Of a DNA stretch of 17,504 bases, positions 15,001 through 17,504 are shown in pieces (the stretch's first letter is position 1; each line of letters starts with the position of its first letter). The stretch is taken from NCBI GenBank assembly GCA_004563195.1, contig SFTJ01000056.1, forward strand, positions 1 to 17,504, in the 5' to 3' direction. The notes below the pieces were generated by a model, which was not told the origin of the DNA, ran no database searches, and saw nothing but the letters and a program-made list of their open reading frames with translations. Origin of the DNA: a bacterium. GTDB lineage: Bacteria; Bacteroidota; Bacteroidia; Bacteroidales; Muribaculaceae. The position numbers were made by a program, and so were the translations under genes.

Positions 15001-15960
15001 CATTTCAGATGTTCTATCTGCCCACGGAATTTCATTTAATTCCTTCAACCTGTCCCGAGCATCAGAATAATCCTGTTTTGTTTGATCAAGCGCATCTTTA
15101 GAATCTTCAAATTCTTTTACTAATTTTTCATAACTAGGAGTAGCATTGTCGATGGCATCTTTCAACGCTTTTATTCCAGATACTAATAGCGTTAAACCGC
15201 CAACTACACCAGCGATAATTGCCGCAACTTGACCACCACTTAAACCCAATGCTCCAAGTGCGCCAATTCTACTAAAAATGTCACCTAAACGTGTTGCAAT
15301 TTGCCCAATAACACCAACTAAACCTAAAGCAACACCACTAAATAACGTTGCCTTAGTAATGGATGTACCCAATCCATTATTTGCAAAGTTCAAAAACGCA
15401 TTTGTTGCTTGCAATGCGGCAGAAATTAAGTCTTTAGATATAACATTATTCGCAAAATCTTGGAAAGCCGCTTTAACAGATGTTATTTGAGACTCAAGAC
15501 TCTCCATATATCTTGCGTTTTCTTTAGCTGCCGACCCAGACGAACTTAACGCCGTTTTGTTTGCATCGACAGCAGTATTAAAGTTCGACATAACTGCCGC
15601 TAATACCTTATATTGGTTAGTACCAGCAATAGTATCGCCAAGAGCCGTTCTTTGTGCGTCTGTCATAGAATCCCATTTTGGCTTCAATTCAGATAACACA
15701 TCAAATGTACTCTTTAGGCTACCGTCTGTATTTTCTACTGTAATGCCATATTCTGCAAGGGCATCTTTATTCTTTACAATACGAGCAGCAATCGTTGATA
15801 AGCCTCTGGCAACTTGGCTACTGCGTCCAGTCATGATTTCCGTACCAGCGGTTACTAAACCAAGGATTTCGGAAAATTCATTTCCGTATGTAGCTAAACC
15901 ACTTGATGCAACTTCCATTGCTCTTGATAGATCATTAGTACCCACACTAAAATTATTTGC
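12007..15960 (-). CDS. tail tape measure protein, 3' exon
   Basis: 1317 residues of the tape measure protein, which sets tail length and is ejected with the DNA. It has no start of its own here: the GTG at 15945 is internal, and the exon opens at GCA (15960) after a group I intron. The first 70 residues (ANNFSVGTNDLSRAMEVASS, LGLVTAGTEIMTGRSSQVAR, LSTIAARI) continue the conserved TP901-type region. Residues about 200-270 are hydrophobic (LFSGVALGLVGVIGQIATRL, AAIIAGVVGGLTLLVSGIKA), a likely membrane-spanning part. Long helical regions follow. Two GxxL/VxxGxxAxIP blocks sit near residues 890-940 (EEGPELVRSGNKAYIPAGGK, LKEGDQVFTAEETA) and 1220-1245 (ENGPELRVLNSGDGIIPS), separated by a Ser-rich linker and a charged coiled coil. 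The stop is followed by the hairpin at 11970. Confidence 0.93.
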   Translation of the reverse strand, partial: ANNFSVGTNDLSRAMEVASSGLATYGNEFSEILGLVTAGTEIMTGRSSQVARGLSTIAARIVKNKDALAEYGITVENTDGSLKSTFDVLSELKPKWDSMTDAQRTALGDTIAGTNQYKVLAAVMSNFNTAVDANKTALSSSGSAAKENARYMESLESQITSVKAAFQDFANNVISKDLISAALQATNAFLNFANNGLGTSITKATLFSGVALGLVGVIGQIATRLGDIFSRIGALGALGLSGGQVAAIIAGVVGGLTLLVSGIKALKDAIDNATPSYEKLVKEFEDSKDALDQTKQDYSDARDRLKELNEIPWADRTSEMQDEIEQLKDLIEYYELLKDYRQSEAIANAKEVLASPVTTATAASFIMNERQQGDVQLADGSSRFSGVFRDHEAAVRAAADAIEVYDGELERFVPLSQWATAQVAQNTDEANGYTDAVSLMADELASIGVYFEDTTQNANQFAQSQATIIRSLTGWTESAKNGAMWQEKMSNQLAKSKDQYEAINLLVQEADGDTSVLTDSQRNLYEAYQNGTAVLYKYTGQLDGLSEALGISSQDAEELASSLSEMESSAEESNEALETAANYVNGWTESINGAIGAKQAFDDAMETTGDYDDAFKELSSVFSTLKSELENGQAASLTTRNALAQLVSPDILAQYDAANDKVAFMNEQIERLTMLYGESESGGMGFISVMQQLADAGSLAGATLTETSDGISYTITDLDALAQSMGLTTGQLFSLIEASKVFGNEVNWDVAGLISSFETLGVEVVDVGNGIKQLDFGQIAEAYAASGATVEEIRNIQHALEDADGIQLTNIPENLSDIVSKADDSQTAAQQAKSDYEALDGVSLDNLSSQISGVTTQTRNATTAANNLVNAFMRVRRAQIGVDSNAEGTSYAKAGPSFINEEGPELVRSGNKAYIPAGGKPAIVNLKEGDQVFTAEETAKILKGRFLTGSIQSHARGGSHLLSIGVRGVRHLPSSGRIKTSGSGVIRGTGTYSSASYSGSSGGSSASSSGSSTSRSDTYSSSPAATSSKDDEFTAWLKAKKHALEMDIITEAEYYRELEKMNDQYYKGKLEYQDEYWKYQEEIYKWEKKQAKAALQDQLNALKDAQDAINNKYDVELKKITDVNDALDDRIEYEKLLENLAKAKASKQLVFKNGRYQYMQDLDAISAAQGAIYDYNREKQIEAKKEAIEKRRQQELDKIAKQQEEINKKLSSLTGYASGTLSAAGGISMVGENGPELRVLNSGDGIIPSNITKNLWNLGRSIIDNKGIAISNRNPVGMSMEFNNTTMSFPNIQTAADAKKFVENVKALAYQRAFSRR

Positions 15961-16998
15961 CTTATATGTTTGCTAATGAGTGCTAATCATTAACTGATTT
16001 GTTTACTGAGAACCCTTTCTTTATGTATTCGTGCGGAACATTGTCATTCTTTATCCATCTGCACACGTCAGCGGGATATTTACCTATATATCTTGCAAAT
16101 GCAGCTTGCGACTTAAATGTCATGCCATCGTAATATATTGTATTCTGCCATCGTTTATTTTGTCGTTTAATATTATGCATTTCATTAGCTAATCTTAATT
16201 TCTTATCGTACCACTCGCATGGCATAGCGCTTAGTCCGTATAACCACTTCTCCACTGTTCGTCTTGTATAACCATACTCTTTGCAAAAGTCGCTGATGGT
16301 TTCCCAATATCCATCGTCGCATATAACTGGCTTTGATTTATAGTTGTCTATACCCTTATTTTTACCAATCTTATTTTGCGACATTTTTATCTTTGTTTCT
16401 TCAGAACAAACGTGTCCCAAAGTACCCTCTCCGCCATCAGTCATATTATATCCATATTGAGTACCGTATCTTCTACAATTCGTTTTGTGGGTTGCTATTA
16501 GCTCCATCTCTTTCTTAGTCGCCTCTTTATAAGACAACCCCTCAAATAATATCTTATGTTCAATATTATCCCAACCATATTTTGTAATAGCAGATTTCAT
16601 CACAGGTTGGTTATCGCTATAACCATTTCCGTTTTCCCATCTTGCATTTGGCTTCTTCGATGTGATTCCAAAATATAACTTACCATTAGGAAATATATGA
16701 ACATAAACAATCCATTTTTTCATACACCATAACTCAATAAACAAACCACCCATAGTTTCCTACGGGAACAGACTATATCATCACCCTATTAAATAGGGGC
16801 AGGGCGCTTCGACAGATAGCACTTCTGTCTACTCTACTAGCTTCAGTTGGTATATCCCCAACCTTATTTAAAATGCGTTCGATAGTCGTTGAGCCTTACC
16901 AAGTATTTCATCTTAGTCTTGGTTGCTGATTGCCATGCTATATTTCTATAGTTTAGGTTTCCAGCAGTTCACCCTGTTTATAGAGGTCTACAAAATTA
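15961..16998 (-). ncRNA. group IA self-splicing intron in the tape measure gene
   Basis: 1038 nt. P1: exon GAGGTT (17004-16999) pairs with GACCTC (16988-16983), the last pair being the U.G that marks a group I 5' splice site. P10: GCAAA at the start of the next exon pairs with TTTGT (16994-16990). P4: CTGCTGG (16967-16961) with CAGCAACC (16928-16921). P7: GCTCAACGACTATC (16894-16881) with GATATAGTC (16779-16771). P8: CCCTATT/AATAGGG ending 16784. P9: TTCC-CGTA-GGAA. The last intron base is G (15961). Extra hairpins between the P7 strands (GTTGG/CCAAC and GACAGA/TCTGTC) suit subgroup IA. Splicing joins GTT to GCA and reads DAYNEV-ANNFSV without a frame change. The endonuclease gene lies between P9 and the 3' end. 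Confidence 0.93.
15983..16753 (-). CDS. intron-encoded GIY-YIG homing endonuclease with NUMOD domains
   Basis: 256 residues from 16753; an alternative start at 16723 gives MKKWIVYVHIF, close to where the domain begins. The GIY-YIG nuclease fold covers about residues 14-105: VYVHIFPNGKLYFGIT carries the two tyrosine strands, R38 (ARWENGNGY) and E82 or E84 (KEMELIATHK) are the usual catalytic Arg and Glu, and N103 (GYNMTDGGEG) follows. A NUMOD3-type DNA-binding segment lies at 113-134 (GHVCSEETKIKMSQ), and two helix-turn-helix-like NUMOD1 segments at about 142-165 (WETISDFCKEYGYTRRTVEK) and 207-236 (TFKSQAAFARYIGKYPADVC). It should cut intron-free tape measure alleles near the insertion site and spread the intron. 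The ribosome site AGGA lies in P9. The stop is 22 bases ahead of the 3' splice site. Confidence 0.92.
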   Translation of the reverse strand: MGGLFIELWCMKKWIVYVHIFPNGKLYFGITSKKPNARWENGNGYSDNQPVMKSAITKYGWDNIEHKILFEGLSYKEATKKEMELIATHKTNCRRYGTQYGYNMTDGGEGTLGHVCSEETKIKMSQNKIGKNKGIDNYKSKPVICDDGYWETISDFCKEYGYTRRTVEKWLYGLSAMPCEWYDKKLRLANEMHNIKRQNKRWQNTIYYDGMTFKSQAAFARYIGKYPADVCRWIKNDNVPHEYIKKGFSVNKSVND

Positions 16999-17211
16999 AA
17001 CCTCATTGTATGCGTCAATTACTGTAGTAGCAAAACTAGCATCTTCACCAAATGCACGAATCTGCGAAACAATAGATGAAGCTGCGTCCTCCGATGACAC
17101 CGCAGTATCCGCTACATTTTGGTACTGCGCTGCCACCTTTGCCAACATTGCGGCATCTGAATCGTTAAATCCAGACTTGCGAAACATCGTTGCCGCAGAA
17201 ACCATATCTGA
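16999..17211 (-). CDS. tail tape measure protein, internal exon
   Basis: 71 codons, SDMVSAATMFRKSGFNDSDA to VIDAYNEV. The content (KSGFNDSDAAMLAKVAAQYQ, VSSEDAASSIVSQIRAFG, VIDAYNEV) is the conserved block of TP901-family tape measures, normally hundreds of residues into the protein. It ends exactly where the group I intron begins (GTT then TAA within the intron) and continues in frame in the exon at 15960. Upstream, the frame stops at TAA (17217-17215), so the N-terminal part of the gene must lie beyond another insertion, outside the window. The ATG at 17205 has no ribosome site and is internal. Confidence 0.87.
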
Positions 17212-17214
17212 CGG

Positions 17215-17403
17215 TTATTTAATATATCCCCAATCATCATCACTATTGTTTACATCATATGTAATTTCAATATCATATTTTTTATCGTTATTATAATCAT
17301 CGTATTTCGGCTTTTCATCCCGAAATAGCTGAATAAGTGCCTTCGGAGTAGCATAGAATATTAACCATAGTAATACTGGGAATAGCCCAACCATAAAAAT
17401 CAT
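17215..17403 (-). CDS. small membrane protein inside the second insertion
   Basis: 62 residues from the ATG at 17403, with AGGAGGT (17418-17412) eight bases ahead; an earlier ATG at 17445 lies upstream of the promoter -10 and is rejected. Residues 1-20 (MIFMVGLFPVLLWLIFYATP) form one membrane helix, then an amphipathic KALIQLFRDEK and an acidic, Asp- and Tyr-rich tail (PKYDDYNNDKKYDIEITYDV, DDDWGYIK) probably on the cytoplasmic side. It has no resemblance to homing endonucleases. It has its own promoter, so it may be expressed apart from the tail genes. Such small phage membrane proteins can exclude other phages or alter the host envelope; that is speculation here. Confidence 0.75.
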   Translation of the reverse strand: MIFMVGLFPVLLWLIFYATPKALIQLFRDEKPKYDDYNNDKKYDIEITYDVNNSDDDWGYIK

Positions 17404-17435
17404 TTTATTAAACCTCCTATGTTTTAGATAATATG

Positions 17436-17464
17436 ATTGTAGCATATAATATATTATTTGTCAA
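17436..17464 (-). promoter_or_regulatory. near-consensus sigma-70/sigma-A promoter
   Basis: TTGACA (17464-17459), a 17-base spacer, then TACAAT (17441-17436), reading on the - strand. The expected start of transcription is near 17429, about 26 bases ahead of the ATG at 17403, with AGGAGGT between. It is placed to drive the small membrane protein; transcripts could run on into the tape measure exon and the first intron. Confidence 0.8.
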
Positions 17465-17504
17465 GGGGTTTTCAATCCCTTCCTGAATAATTCTTCACCC
17501 TATT

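Larger units (their letters stand above)
17212..17504 (-). ncRNA. probable 3' part of a second group I intron in the tape measure gene
   Basis: The tape measure frame is broken again at this point. At the window edge the - strand reads AATAGGG (17504-17498), TGAAGA (17497-17492), ATTATTC (17491-17485). This parallels AATAGGG, TGATGA, TATAGTC of the first intron (16790-16771), that is P8 3' strand, J8/7 and P7 3' strand with the same lengths. A GGG/CCC hairpin in the P9 position follows (GGGATTGAAAACCC). If the intron ends with G at 17212, the next exon reads SDMVSAAT in frame. The 5' half is outside the window, so P1, P4 and the P7 partner cannot be checked. Confidence 0.55.

Noticed and set aside
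15557..15976. + strand open frames opposite the tape measure gene (also 12101-12439 and 13508-14002)
   Set aside because: They are shadows of the long - strand coding region, without ribosome sites or domains.
17212..17504. True start of the tape measure gene at 17205 with an ordinary upstream gene
   Set aside because: No ribosome site precedes that ATG, and the encoded block normally lies deep inside tape measure proteins, so the N-terminal part must be elsewhere.

Overview
The window is a piece of a tailed double-stranded DNA phage or prophage, most likely of a gut Bacillota (Clostridia-like) host. The reasons are a long tape-measure gene, a siphovirus-like tail tip and fibre set, an Amidase_2 plus SH3 endolysin beside a small holin, strong AGGAGG-type ribosome sites and an AT-rich backbone with islands of GC-rich DNA. 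Host and lifestyle are inference; no integrase, repressor or host gene is visible.

Layout. At the left, three + strand genes (the end of a dUTPase and two small acidic proteins) run into a bidirectional hairpin terminator at 991-1034. Everything else is transcribed on the - strand, from the right edge leftwards: tape measure (17211 down to 12007, interrupted), a hairpin, two fibre proteins with collar-type repeats, a carbohydrate-binding-module-like protein, a broken endolysin start and a 32-residue protein, an Fn3-type protein, a Dit-like protein, a hub-like protein, two small paralogous proteins, another fibre, then the lysis pair (holin, amidase) and three small tail-tip or fibre-like proteins with related N-termini.

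The most interesting region is the right end. The tape-measure gene is split by a convincing group IA intron (15961-16998). P1 with its U.G splice-site pair, P4, P7, P8, P9, P10 and the terminal G can all be found, and splicing restores the frame exactly. It carries a GIY-YIG homing endonuclease. The exon upstream of this intron is itself only about 71 codons long and opens abruptly after a second insertion. That insertion (17212 to beyond the window) looks like the 3' half of another group I intron, but its cargo is a 62-residue membrane protein with its own near-consensus promoter instead of an endonuclease.

A second theme is module shuffling in the tail-fibre and lysis genes. Several gene ends or starts survive as fragments next to intact genes: duplicated 3' ends at 1049-1079 and 1845-1901, a possible third at 2949-3005, a three-copy IDNGSSWD repeat out of frame behind the 4578-5363 fibre, a 15-codon start at 4345-4392, and an endolysin start at 9598-9702. 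Abrupt changes in base composition inside genes (near 5030 and 10190) fit the same picture.
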